A DNA stretch of 64,000 nt from Opitutia bacterium (GTDB taxonomy: Bacteria; Verrucomicrobiota; Verrucomicrobiia; Opitutales; UBA953). The notes under the pieces are model-generated. The model had not been told where the DNA came from, did not search any database, and saw only the letters and a program-made list of their open reading frames with translations. The position numbers and the translations under genes are program-made. Below, piece by piece: positions 24,266 to 32,902 of the stretch. How positions within the stretch are numbered: the stretch's first letter is position 1; every line of letters starts with the position of its first letter. The DNA is taken from contig SFEJ01000003.1 of assembly GCA_004558035.1 (NCBI GenBank), positions 1 to 64,000 on the forward strand. The letters are read 5' to 3'.

Positions 24266-26158
24266 TCAGCGGCGCGCGTCCTCGCGGAGATCCCACGGCA
24301 GCCGCGCGTAGAGGCAGTTCGGATCGTTGAGCGCGCGGAGGCGCTTCCACGCGGCGGCGAATTCGCGCGAGAGCGTTCCCGCGGGCGACGCGTCGTTCCC
24401 GCGCGCGGCGAACGCGGCGAGCGCGGACGCGAACGGAGCGCCGCCGTCGTCCTCGGCGGAACTCAGCAGATCCGCCAGTTCCTGCAGCGGGTTCACGTTG
24501 CCGGGATATTGCCGGACTTCGAGCTCCGCGTCGCCGGCGAGCGCCTTGGCGGCGGCGATCGCGTCCGCGAGCCCGCCGATCTCGTCCGCGAGCTTGAGCC
24601 CGTGCGCCGTCACGCCGTCCCAGACGCGCCCTTCGGCGATCTCCTTCACGCGTTCCCGCGTCAGCCCGCGGCTCACGGCGACAAGGGAGACGAAGCGCCC
24701 GTAAGTCCTGTCCACCGAGTCCTGAAACACGGCGAGCTCCCGCGGCGTGTGCGGCCGGCGGGCGGTGCCGAGCTCGGCGAGCTCCGACGTGACGACGCTT
24801 TCCGTCGAGACGCCGATTTTTTTGCCGAGGTTCTCGAAATTCGGAATCACGCCGAAGACGCCGATGGAGCCGGTGACCGTCGTCGGATCGACGAAGATTT
24901 TTTTCGCGGGCGTGGAAATCCAGTAGCCTCCGCTCGCGGCGACGTCGCCCATCGAGACGACGAGCGGCACTTCGCGCGCGAGCAGCTCAAGCTCGCGCCG
25001 AATTTGCTCGCTCGCGAAGACGGACCCGCCCGGGCTGTTCACGCGCAGCACCGCGGCGCGCACGGAAGCGTTCCCGCGGAGCTCGCGGACGAGCGCCGCG
25101 AGGCGTTCCCCGCCGACTTCGTCCGGCGCGCCGTAGCCGTCGACGATCTCGCCTTCGGCGTAGATCACGGCGACGTGGTCGCGCGCGTCGTCGTTCGCGG
25201 ACGCGTTCACTTCGGGAACGACGGAAACGCCGCTGCGGCGCATGTAGTCGTAAAGATCGATCTGGCGGAAGGAATTGAGCTCGTCGTCCGCCGCTCCTTT
25301 TTCGCGCAGCGCGGCGATGACCTCGTCCGCGTATTTCGCGTCGTCCGAAAGCCCGAGCGCGCGCGCCGCGGGAACGTCGTAGAGCCCGACGGATTCCGCG
25401 CCGGCGGCGAGCTTTTCGGCGGGCACCTTGCGGAACATCTGAATCGCCGCCGTCATCGCGCTCCAGCGGTTTTCGACGAGCCGCGCGCGCTGCTCGCGGT
25501 CGGCGGCGCTCATCGAATCGGCGATCAGCGGCTCGACGGCGGACTTGAACGTGCCGACCTTGACGATCTGCACGCCGACGCCGAGTTTTTCGAGCGCGCT
25601 TCTGAAATAGACGCCGCCCGAGGCGAGTCCGTTCAGCGGAATTTCCGCGAGCGGATGCGTCCAGATTTCGTCCGCGGCGACGGCGAGGAAATAATCGTTC
25701 GTCGTCGGCGAAGGCAGGTAGGCGTAAACGGGCTTCCCGCTTCGGCGGAACATGATGAGCGCGCGCTGCAGCTCGAACTGCGTCGCCGTTCCCGCCGCGC
25801 AGTCCGAGCCCGTGAGCAGCACGCCGCAGATGCGCGGATCTTCCGCCGCGCGCTCGAGCGCCGTGAGCGAGTCGAGCAGCCCGTAGGCGCCGCCTTCGCG
25901 CGGGAGCAGCGCGCCGTCGCGGTTGTACGCGCTGAACGTCGGATGGTCCGTGAAGCCGCGGGAAATGTCCACGACGAGAAACGTATCCGAAAGCAGCGGC
26001 TTGCGGTCTTCGTCGCCGCCGAATTTCCACGAGCCCGCGCCCGAAGCGAGGCTCGCCGCGAGCGCGGCCAGAATCAGAAGCGGAAGCGACGCGATCGCGA
26101 GCACGCCGAAGCAGGAGCCGAACCAGCTCGCCAAAAAAGTTTTCAGAAAAGATTTCAT
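24266..26158 (-). CDS. sppA: Signal peptide peptidase SppA, 67K type
   Basis: The 630-aa protein has an N-terminal membrane anchor (about 15-40) and two ClpP-like halves. The catalytic pair is visible: Lys205 in VGTFKSAVEP and Ser409 in MGDVAASGGYW, matching the E. coli enzyme's Lys209/Ser409 layout. It degrades cleaved signal peptides in the inner membrane from the periplasmic side. Another in-frame Met lies seven codons upstream, but MKSFLKTF begins the anchor properly. The SMUG1-like gene follows 17 bp downstream and may be co-transcribed. Confidence 0.93.
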   Translation of the reverse strand: MKSFLKTFLASWFGSCFGVLAIASLPLLILAALAASLASGAGSWKFGGDEDRKPLLSDTFLVVDISRGFTDHPTFSAYNRDGALLPREGGAYGLLDSLTALERAAEDPRICGVLLTGSDCAAGTATQFELQRALIMFRRSGKPVYAYLPSPTTNDYFLAVAADEIWTHPLAEIPLNGLASGGVYFRSALEKLGVGVQIVKVGTFKSAVEPLIADSMSAADREQRARLVENRWSAMTAAIQMFRKVPAEKLAAGAESVGLYDVPAARALGLSDDAKYADEVIAALREKGAADDELNSFRQIDLYDYMRRSGVSVVPEVNASANDDARDHVAVIYAEGEIVDGYGAPDEVGGERLAALVRELRGNASVRAAVLRVNSPGGSVFASEQIRRELELLAREVPLVVSMGDVAASGGYWISTPAKKIFVDPTTVTGSIGVFGVIPNFENLGKKIGVSTESVVTSELAELGTARRPHTPRELAVFQDSVDRTYGRFVSLVAVSRGLTRERVKEIAEGRVWDGVTAHGLKLADEIGGLADAIAAAKALAGDAELEVRQYPGNVNPLQELADLLSSAEDDGGAPFASALAAFAARGNDASPAGTLSREFAAAWKRLRALNDPNCLYARLPWDLREDARR

Positions 26159-26233
26159 GTCGAAAAGAGTATTTCCCAAAAGGCTACGCCGTCGCGCGGA
26201 TTCCGCGAAGCAAAAAATGCGGCGCCGGGAAAC

Positions 26234-26264
26234 AAAAACGCCCTCGCGGTTGACGAGGGCGTTT
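26234..26264. terminator. Intrinsic terminator after the PEGA lipoprotein gene
   Basis: AAAACGCCCTCG pairs perfectly with CGAGGGCGTTTT around CGGTTGA, 18 bp after the stop of the PEGA gene on the minus strand. A/T runs on both sides make it potentially bidirectional. Confidence 0.85.
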
Positions 26265-26281
26265 TCGGCGCGGCGCGCGGA

Positions 26282-27346
26282 TCAGTAAGTCTTCGAGACT
26301 TCCTCCGAGAGTTCCGCGATGCGTTTGTTGAATTCCTCTTCGGAAATCAGGTTGAGCTTGCGCTGACGCTTCAGCTCGGAAAGATCCGCCTTCAGTTCCT
26401 TCAGCGTGCGTTCGCGCGCGGCGGGAGCGGGTTCCGCGGGAGCGACGGGCTCGGCGGGAACGACCTCGGGAGCGGGTTCGTCCGCCTTCGGCTCGTCGGC
26501 GGCGGGCGCCGGTTCTTCATCCGAAGCAGGCTCGTCCGAAGCGGCGGGTTCTTCCGAAGTCGCTTCGTCGGCGGCGGGAGCGGGCTCGTCCGAGACAGGT
26601 TCTTCATCCGCCGTGACGGGTTCTTCCGGAACGGGCGCCGGTTCAGGTTCGGGCGAGACCTCGGGTTCGTCCACGACAGGCTCCGGCTCGTTGATCGGAT
26701 CATCGACGGGCTCGGTCTCCGCAACCGGTTCCGGCTCGGGCTCTTCGTCCTCGGAAGCGACCGCGGGAACAGGCGCGACGACCGGAGCGGGTTCCACGTC
26801 GACGACGTCGACGTCGGGTTCCGGCACAGGCTCGGTTTCCGCGAGTTCCGAAGTCGCTTCGTCGGCGGCGGGAGCGGGCTCGTCCGAGACAGGTTCTTCA
26901 TCCGACGCGACGGGTTCTTCCGGAACGGGCGCCGGTTCAGGTTCGGGCGAGACGGCGGGTTCGTCTGCGCCAGGGACGGGTTCCGGTTCAGCGGATTCCG
27001 GTTGCGCGGGCGCTTCCGGCGCGACGACGTCTTCCGGATCGAGCTCGGGCACGTAAACGGAATCGAGGAAGCCGACCACGCCCGTGTCCGGATCTTCGAA
27101 CGGGACCAGCGAATACTTCACCGACTTGTAGCCGGGCTTGGAGAAAAGCACGTCGTGATTGCCCGAACGCGAGATGACCGCGCGGCAGTCCGTCGTACCG
27201 ACGACCTCGCCGTCCACGGTGACCGTGACGGAGGGCGTGTCTTCGGAAATGAATTTCACCTTCTGGTGCGTTTCCGTGTTGTAGCTCGCGCAGCCGGCGA
27301 GCGACGCGCAGAACACGGACAATGACAGGTATTTGATGAGGCTCAT
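26282..27346 (-). CDS. Lipoprotein with PEGA domain, acidic Pro/Glu repeats and SHOCT-like tail
   Basis: The 354-aa product has a lipoprotein signal (SVFCASLAGC, Cys19), a PEGA-type domain at about 35-85 (VTVTVDGEVVGTTDC... GYKSVKYSLVPF), about 220 residues of P/E/D/A repeats (PVPEEPVASDEEPVSDE, PAPAADEATSE), and a C-terminal helical pair (LKADLSELKRQRKLN, ISEEEFNKRIAEL) resembling a SHOCT domain. PEGA domains are associated with surface proteins; the acidic spacer may span peptidoglycan. Two 119-bp DNA repeats encode much of the spacer, so length variation between strains is likely. Exact function unknown. Confidence 0.8.
   Translation of the reverse strand: MSLIKYLSLSVFCASLAGCASYNTETHQKVKFISEDTPSVTVTVDGEVVGTTDCRAVISRSGNHDVLFSKPGYKSVKYSLVPFEDPDTGVVGFLDSVYVPELDPEDVVAPEAPAQPESAEPEPVPGADEPAVSPEPEPAPVPEEPVASDEEPVSDEPAPAADEATSELAETEPVPEPDVDVVDVEPAPVVAPVPAVASEDEEPEPEPVAETEPVDDPINEPEPVVDEPEVSPEPEPAPVPEEPVTADEEPVSDEPAPAADEATSEEPAASDEPASDEEPAPAADEPKADEPAPEVVPAEPVAPAEPAPAARERTLKELKADLSELKRQRKLNLISEEEFNKRIAELSEEVSKTY
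26552..26964. repeat. Pair of near-identical 119-bp intragenic direct repeats
   Basis: 26552-26670 and 26846-26964 (offset 294 bp) are identical except for a few bases, around CCGCCGTG versus CGACGCGA and ACCTCG versus ACGGCG. Both lie in the acidic-repeat part of the PEGA lipoprotein. High identity at DNA level suggests recent duplication or ongoing gene conversion. Confidence 0.85.
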
Positions 27347-27550
27347 AAGTTCGTTCGGATTAATAAGCTTTGGATTTGTAAGGTTTCAAGAATCCTACGA
27401 CCTCAGGATTTTTTTTCAACGCTAAATTGCGCCTCGGCGGCGTTTTTCAAAAAATCGCGGGAACCCGAAAAATTGTATTGACGGAGACGCGGTTTTCTGA
27501 GACTCTCGGCGTCCTATTTCGCTTCAACGGCGAAATGGGGATCGCCGGAG

Positions 27551-27625
27551 GCCGGAATAGCACAGCGGTAGTGCAATCGCCTTGTAAGCGATAGGTCGTC
27601 AGTTCGATCCTGACTTCCGGCTCCA
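27551..27625 (+). tRNA. tRNA-Thr(UGU)
   Basis: Acceptor GCCGGAA/TTCCGGC, D-arm TAGCACAGCGGTAGTGCA, anticodon stem ATCGC/GCGAT with loop CTTGTAA (UGU), T-arm GTCAGTTCGATCCTGAC, discriminator T and encoded CCA. Nine bases upstream of tRNA-Gln. Confidence 0.96.
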
Positions 27626-27634
27626 GTTCTTTTT

Positions 27635-27709
27635 TGCCCGATAGTGTAACGGTCAGCACTAATGACTCTGACTCATTCAGTCCAGGTTCGAATCCTGGTC
27701 GGGCAACCA
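27635..27709 (+). tRNA. tRNA-Gln(CUG)
   Basis: Acceptor TGCCCGA/TCGGGCA with discriminator A and encoded CCA, anticodon stem AATGA/TCATT with loop CTCTGAC (CUG), T-arm CCAGGTTCGAATCCTGG. Probably one transcript with tRNA-Thr. Confidence 0.96.
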
Positions 27710-27716
27710 CTTTCCG

Positions 27717-27749
27717 AAAAGATTCCGTTCCCGCGGAATCTTTTTTTTT
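27717..27749 (+). terminator. Terminator of the tRNA pair, containing the iterated word
   Basis: AAAAGATTCCG pairs with CGGAATCTTTT around TTCCCG, followed by a T-run. The apex reads CCGTTCCCGCGG, an exact copy of CGTTCCCGC at 27726-27734. It lies eight bases past the tRNA-Gln CCA. Confidence 0.88.
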
Positions 27750-27828
27750 GTCAACACCGCGGCGCGCAATTCAATTGCGCCCGACGCGCGGGAACGTTAT
27801 GCTGACGCCTTAAAAAATTTTGTTCCGT

Positions 27829-29694
27829 ATGACCACTTCCGAAATCAACGCATTGAAGCGCGCGGCCGACGAGGCCCGCGGCTTGGCAATCGACGCAATC
27901 GCCGGATGCAAGTCCGGTCACATGGGTCTGCCGCTCGGCGCGGCGGAAATCGGCGCGGCGCTTTTCGGCCGCTGCCTCAACGTCGCTCCCGCGCATCCGA
28001 AGTGGATCAACCGCGACCGCTTCGTTCTTTCCGCCGGGCACGGCAGCATGTTCAGCTACGCGTGGCTGCATCTCGCCGGCTTCGGCATTTCGATGGACGA
28101 CGTCAAGGCGTTCCGCAAGCGCGGCTACGAGGTCCTCTACATGACCGACCCCGTCGACGAGTGGATCGTCCAGGACATCTACAACTACCAGGAGAAGCAG
28201 CTCCGCGCCGTCAACCGCGGCGACGCGCCGCAGGTTTCCGCCTCGGACAACCTCATCCTCTTTTTCGACTCCAACGACGTCACGCTCGACGCTCCCGCCG
28301 CGAAGACGCAGAGCGAGGACGTCATGCTCCGCTTCGAGGCGGCGGGCTGGGACGCGTGGCTGCTCGAAGACGGGCACGACGTCGCCGAGCTCGTCCGCAT
28401 GTTCGAAGCCGCGAAGACGCACCGCAACGGCCGCCCGAAGATCATCGTCTGCAAGACGCTGATCGGCAAAGGCGTGCCCGAAGTCGCGGGAACGACCAAG
28501 GCGCACGGCGAAGGCGGCGCGAAATTCGCCGCCGAGGCGCGCAGAAATCTCGGTCTGCCCGAAGAGCGCTTCTTCGTTTCCGCGGAAACGCGCGCGTATT
28601 TCTCCGAGCTCGCCGCGAAGCGCGAAGCCGCCTACGCCGAATGGGAAAAGACCTGCGCGGCGTGGAAGTCCGCGAATCCCGAGCTCGCCGCGCTCCTCGA
28701 AAAGGGCGTCGCCGGCGACTTCGGCTCCGCGGAGGAACTGCTCGCGCAGATTCCGGAATTCGGCGCCAACGAGAACGCCACGCGCGTCTCCGGCGAAGCC
28801 TCGCTGAACGCGCTCGCGAAGAACAACCCGCTCATGATCGCGGGCGCGGCGGACCTCTTTTCCTCCGTCAAGACCTACATCAAGGAAGGCGGCGACTTCG
28901 ACGTCGCGACGCCCGCGGGGCGCAACGTCTTCTACGGCATCCGCGAACACGCGATGGCGGCGATTACGAACGGCATCGGCTATTACGGCATCTTCAAGCC
29001 GATGGCCTCGACGTTCCTCACGTTCATCGACTACGCGCGCGGCGCCGTCCGCGTGTCCGCGCTCGCGAAGCTGCCCGTGTACTACGTGCTCACGCACGAT
29101 TCCGTCGCCGTCGGCGAAGACGGCCCGACGCACCAGCCGGTGGAGCTCGTCTCCGCGCTGCGCTGCATCCCGAATCTCGACGTGATCCGCCCGGGCGACT
29201 CCGAAGAGACCGCCGCCGCCTACGCCTACGCGGTCGCGCGCAGGGACGGTCCCGTCGCGCTCTGCCTTTCCCGCCAGAACGTGCCGTCGCTGGAGACGAT
29301 TCCCGCCTCCGTGCGCCGCGCGGGAACGCTCCGCGGCGCTTACGTCGCCGTGAAGGAGACGGCTCCGCTGGAACGCATCATCATCGCCACGGGCAGCGAG
29401 CTCCGTCTCGCCGTCGCCGCGGCGGAAAAGCTCGGCGCGGGAACGCGCGTCGTCTCCATGCCGTCGATGGAGATCTTCGACCGCCAGCCCGCCGCCTACC
29501 GCGAGGAAGTGCTGCCCGCGTCGTGCGCGAACCGCGTCGCGATCGAGGCCGGCGTCACCGCGATGTGGTGGAAATACGTCGGGCTTTCCGGCAAGGTGAT
29601 CGGCACGGACACGTTCGGTTTTTCCGCGCCCGGCCCCGTCGTGCTCGAAGCGATGGGCATCTCGACGGACAACCTCGTCGCGCAGTGCCGCTGA
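27829..29694 (+). CDS. tkt: Transketolase with an Hsp90/HtpG-like segment replacing the TPP-binding region
   Basis: Most of this 621-aa protein is a transketolase of the pentose phosphate pathway: [84 protein letters not shown] and the C-terminal domain. Between [12 protein letters not shown] (ending about residue 96) and DNLILFF (from 140) the usual block of about 85 residues, with the PGVE.TTGPLGQG and GDG...EG motifs, is absent. In its place residues 97-135 read [20 protein letters not shown], then [13 protein letters not shown], which is the Hsp90/HtpG middle-domain sequence. The frame is intact. Without the GDG motif thiamine-diphosphate binding should fail. True recombination or an assembly chimera are both possible. 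Start at ATG 27829; an in-frame TTG lies nine bases upstream. Confidence 0.9.
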   Translation: MTTSEINALKRAADEARGLAIDAIAGCKSGHMGLPLGAAEIGAALFGRCLNVAPAHPKWINRDRFVLSAGHGSMFSYAWLHLAGFGISMDDVKAFRKRGYEVLYMTDPVDEWIVQDIYNYQEKQLRAVNRGDAPQVSASDNLILFFDSNDVTLDAPAAKTQSEDVMLRFEAAGWDAWLLEDGHDVAELVRMFEAAKTHRNGRPKIIVCKTLIGKGVPEVAGTTKAHGEGGAKFAAEARRNLGLPEERFFVSAETRAYFSELAAKREAAYAEWEKTCAAWKSANPELAALLEKGVAGDFGSAEELLAQIPEFGANENATRVSGEASLNALAKNNPLMIAGAADLFSSVKTYIKEGGDFDVATPAGRNVFYGIREHAMAAITNGIGYYGIFKPMASTFLTFIDYARGAVRVSALAKLPVYYVLTHDSVAVGEDGPTHQPVELVSALRCIPNLDVIRPGDSEETAAAYAYAVARRDGPVALCLSRQNVPSLETIPASVRRAGTLRGAYVAVKETAPLERIIIATGSELRLAVAAAEKLGAGTRVVSMPSMEIFDRQPAAYREEVLPASCANRVAIEAGVTAMWWKYVGLSGKVIGTDTFGFSAPGPVVLEAMGISTDNLVAQCR

Positions 29695-29716
29695 TCCCGC
29701 GCTCCCGTCCGCGACG

Positions 29717-29755
29717 AAAAAAGACGAAGCCGCCTCCGCGCGCTTCGTCTTTTTT
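29717..29755 (+). terminator. Intrinsic terminator of the transketolase gene
   Basis: AAAAAAGACGAAGC pairs perfectly with GCTTCGTCTTTTTT across an 11-nt loop, 22 bp after the stop codon, with flanking A and T runs. Confidence 0.9.
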
Positions 29756-29812
29756 GGTGCGCGAATTCCGCGGGAAGACAAATTTCCGCGCGCGGCGCGC
29801 TTAATTTTCGTC

Positions 29813-30292
29813 ATGAAAAATTCCTTACAGAGCGCGACGGCGGCGTTTTCGGAAGACGCCGGAAAATTCTTACTCCGCGCGGCGGTCGCCGTCGCGATTT
29901 TTCCCCACGGGGCGCAGAAGGTCCTGGGCGCGTTCGGCGGGAGCGGGCTCGAAGCGACCTGGACGGGCTTCACGGAAAAGCTGGGCATTCCCGCGCCGTT
30001 GGCGGGCGCGGCGATCTTCACGGAATTCGTCGTGCCGATTCTGCTGATTCTGGGCGTGTTCCCGCGCGTCTGCGCGGCGCTGCTCGTCGTGCTGATGGCG
30101 GGCGCGGCGCGCTACCATCTCGAAAACGGCTTCTTCATGAACTGGTCGGGAAAGCAGCCCGGCGAAGGCGTGGAATACCATCTGCTCTTCATCGGCGCGG
30201 CGCTGGCGCTCGCGCTCTTCGGCGGCGGCCGCTTCACGCTTTCGAATCTCTTCGCGCGCGGGAACGGCGCGTCCGAGAGCGACGAGCAGTGA
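29813..30292 (+). CDS. DoxX family membrane protein
   Basis: The 159-aa protein has four membrane helices and DoxX/YphA-type phrases: LRAAVAVAIFPHGAQKVLG, GIPAPLAGAAIFTEFVVPI, GARYH-like MAGAARYHLENGFFMNW, and GVEYHLLFIGAALALALFGGG. DoxX-like proteins are linked in some bacteria to thiol redox or oxidative-stress handling; for this one no specific role is shown. It is convergent with polA and ends 27 bp from it. Confidence 0.88.
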   Translation: MKNSLQSATAAFSEDAGKFLLRAAVAVAIFPHGAQKVLGAFGGSGLEATWTGFTEKLGIPAPLAGAAIFTEFVVPILLILGVFPRVCAALLVVLMAGAARYHLENGFFMNWSGKQPGEGVEYHLLFIGAALALALFGGGRFTLSNLFARGNGASESDEQ

Positions 30293-30319
30293 GCGGCGGC
30301 CGAAGCCCGCGCGCGTCCG

Positions 30320-32902
30320 TCACGCGTGGGCTTCGAGCCAGTTCGCGCCGACGGAGGCGTCCGCGACGAGCGGCACCGCGAGCGGGAACGCCGCCTCCAT
30401 CTCCTCCGAAAGCAGGCGCGCCGTCTTTTCCGCTTCCGCCGCCGGCGTCTCGACGATGAGCTCGTCGTGGATCTGCAGGACGAGTCCCGCCGCGGGCACT
30501 TCCCGCTTCAGACGCGCGCGCACGCGCAGCATGGCGATCTTGATGACGTCCGCCGCCGTGCCCTGAATCGGCGCGTTGAGCGCGACGCGTTCGCCGAAGG
30601 CGCGCAGATTGCGGTTCGACGAGCTCAGCTCCGGAAGCGCCCGCCGGCGGCCGAGCAGCGTCGCGACGAAGCCGTCCTCCTTCGCCTTTTCGACGACGCG
30701 CTTCATGTAGTCGCGCACGCCCGAATATTCGGCGAGATAGTTTTCGATGTAGGTCTTCGCCGCCTTGCGCGTGATGCCGAGCGACTTCGCGAGCGAAAAT
30801 TCGCCGACGCCGTAAACGATCCCGAAATTCACCGCCTTGGCGTGGCGGCGCATCGTCGGCGTGATCTGTTCCGGCTCGACGCGGAAGACGCCGCACGCGG
30901 TCGCGGCGTGGATGTCTCCGCCCTCGCGGAACGCGCGCCGCATCGCCTCGTCTCCGGAGACGTGCGCGAGCACGCGCAGCTCGATCTGCGAATAGTCCGC
31001 GTCCACGAGCACGTTCCCGGGCGCCGCGACGAACATGCGCCGCAGCTCGCCGCCGATCTCGCCGCGCGCGGGAACGTTCTGCAGATTCGGATTCGAGGAG
31101 CTGAGCCGCCCGGTCGCCGTCGCCGTCATGTTGAACGTCGTGCGGATGCGCCCGTCCGCCTCGATCGCGGCGAGCAGCCCTTCGGCGATCGTCCTGAGCT
31201 TCGTGAACTGGCGGAACTCGACGATCTTCGCGACGGCGGGATGCAGCGGCGCGAGCTCCTTGAGCGTCTCCGCGTCCGTCGAATAGCCGGTCTTCGTCTT
31301 TTTCCCGGCGGGCAGTTCCAATTTTTCGAAAAGGAATTCGCCGAGCTGCTTCGGCGAGTTCAGGTTGAACTCCGTTCCCGCGATCGCGAAAATTTCGCGT
31401 CGGACGGCGTCGGCGCGCTTGTCCGCGTCGGCGACGAAGGCCTCGATCTTCCCGCGGTCGACGGCGAATCCGCGCGCCTCCGTCTCCGCGAGCGCGGCGC
31501 AGAGCGGGAACTCGATTTCGCGGTAGAGCTTCGCCATGCCCTCGCGCTCCAGCGCCGCGTTCTGCGCGTCGAAGAGCGCGCTCCATTCCGCGGGATTCTC
31601 GGGAACGTCGGGCTTCTTCAGCGGGTCGAGCACGTAGGCGGCGAGCGCGACGTCGAAGACGAAGCCTTCGCCCGGCAGCCCCGCCGCCGCGCATTTCCGC
31701 AGCAGCGTCTTCACGTCGGCGGAGACTTTGCGGACGTCCGCCGAAAAAAGTTTTTCCAGAAACGCGCGCCATTCCGCCGCCGAAAAACGCGCCGCCTCGA
31801 ACGCGCCGACGAGCGTTCCCGCCGCGATTTCGACGCGCGGGAAAAGCGCCGCGGCGTCCGCGCCCGTTCCCGCGGGACCGCCCGTGCCGTCGCCGCTTTC
31901 CGGGACGCGCACGAACACGCGCTCGGCGCGGCGGCAGGCTTCGAGCAGCGCACCGACGTCCGTCTCCGCAGGTTTCGGCGCCTCCTCCGTTCCCGCGAAG
32001 AGCGGCAGGTCCGCCGCGGCGTCCGCGTCGGCGGGCGCGAGGTTCCACTTCGCGATGAACTTGGAAAATTCGAGCCGGCGGAAAATCGCGTAGAGCGCGG
32101 GAACGTCGAACTCGCGCCGCAGATTCGCTTCGGGGGCGAAGGCGATCGGCGCGTCGCGGCGGATCGTCGCGAGATCGTGCGACGCGAACGCGCTTTCCCG
32201 CCCCGCGAGCAGCCGCTTCTTCACGGAATCGCGCACGTCGAGCGCGTCGAGATCCGCGTAGATCTTTTCGATTCCTCCGAAACGCGAGACAAGCTCGCGC
32301 GCGGTCTTTTCGCCGATGCCGTCGACGCCGGGAATGTTGTCCGACGCGTCGCCCCAGAGCGCCTTCAGATCGACGATCTTTTCCGGCTCGAATCCGTATT
32401 CCTCGCGGAACGTCTCCGGCGTGTAGTCCTTCGTATCCGTTTTTCCCATGCGCGAGACGACGAGCTTCACGCGCACGTTCGCGTCCACCAGCTGCAGCGA
32501 ATCGCGGTCGCCGGTGACGACGACGCACTCGACGCCCTGCTCCGAACAGCGCGCGCCGATCGTGCCGATGAGGTCGTCCGCCTCCCAGCCGGCGAGCTCG
32601 TAGGTCGGCACGCGCATCGCGGCGAGCACTTCCTTCATCAGCGGAATCTGCGGCCGCAGCTCTTCCGGCATCGGCTTGCGGTGCGCCTTGTAGTCGGCGA
32701 ATTTTTCGTGGCGGAACGTCGGCGCGTGCACGTCGAAGCAGACGCAGAGCGCGTCGGGCTTTTCCTCGTCGAGCAGCCTGGAGAGAATGCCGAGAAAGCC
32801 GAAGACGGCGTTCGTGAAGACGCCGTCGCGCGTCGAGAGAATCCGCACGCCATAGAACGCGCGGTTGATGACGCTGTTGCCGTCGAGGGCCATCAGCTTC
32901 AT
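30320..32902 (-). CDS. polA: DNA polymerase I
   Basis: The 860-aa enzyme has an N-terminal 5'-nuclease (DGNSVINRAFYG, AHRKPMPEELRPQ, WEADDLIGT, GDRDSLQLV, LKALWGDASDNIPGVDGIG), a degenerate 3'-5' exonuclease region, and family A polymerase motifs A (VDADYSQIELRVLAH), B (RRHAKAVNFGIVYGVG) and C (IHDELIVE). In the exonuclease region the expected D-x-E metal ligands are missing (VGALLEACRRAERVFVRV), so proofreading is probably absent, as in Taq-type enzymes. The conserved LQNIPIR element reads LQNVPARG because an iterated 9-mer (31068-31076) is written through it. The start ATG overlaps the stop of the upstream oxidoreductase by four bases, indicating translational coupling. Confidence 0.96.
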   Translation of the reverse strand: MKLMALDGNSVINRAFYGVRILSTRDGVFTNAVFGFLGILSRLLDEEKPDALCVCFDVHAPTFRHEKFADYKAHRKPMPEELRPQIPLMKEVLAAMRVPTYELAGWEADDLIGTIGARCSEQGVECVVVTGDRDSLQLVDANVRVKLVVSRMGKTDTKDYTPETFREEYGFEPEKIVDLKALWGDASDNIPGVDGIGEKTARELVSRFGGIEKIYADLDALDVRDSVKKRLLAGRESAFASHDLATIRRDAPIAFAPEANLRREFDVPALYAIFRRLEFSKFIAKWNLAPADADAAADLPLFAGTEEAPKPAETDVGALLEACRRAERVFVRVPESGDGTGGPAGTGADAAALFPRVEIAAGTLVGAFEAARFSAAEWRAFLEKLFSADVRKVSADVKTLLRKCAAAGLPGEGFVFDVALAAYVLDPLKKPDVPENPAEWSALFDAQNAALEREGMAKLYREIEFPLCAALAETEARGFAVDRGKIEAFVADADKRADAVRREIFAIAGTEFNLNSPKQLGEFLFEKLELPAGKKTKTGYSTDAETLKELAPLHPAVAKIVEFRQFTKLRTIAEGLLAAIEADGRIRTTFNMTATATGRLSSSNPNLQNVPARGEIGGELRRMFVAAPGNVLVDADYSQIELRVLAHVSGDEAMRRAFREGGDIHAATACGVFRVEPEQITPTMRRHAKAVNFGIVYGVGEFSLAKSLGITRKAAKTYIENYLAEYSGVRDYMKRVVEKAKEDGFVATLLGRRRALPELSSSNRNLRAFGERVALNAPIQGTAADVIKIAMLRVRARLKREVPAAGLVLQIHDELIVETPAAEAEKTARLLSEEMEAAFPLAVPLVADASVGANWLEAHA

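Noticed and set aside
26406-27056. A Gly/Ser/Ala-rich plus-strand frame resembling a structural protein
   Set aside because: It is the antisense shadow of the Pro/Glu repeat region in the PEGA lipoprotein; its low complexity derives from those codons.
27447-27710. Minus-strand frame across the tRNA-Thr and tRNA-Gln genes
   Set aside because: Both tRNAs fold completely; the peptide (phrases like ARPGFEPGLNE) is the typical artefact of translating tRNA genes.
28114-28236. Frameshift as the cause of the odd transketolase segment
   Set aside because: The odd residues match Hsp90 in the same frame as the flanking transketolase, and no alternative frame there restores the GDG region, so a frameshift does not explain it.
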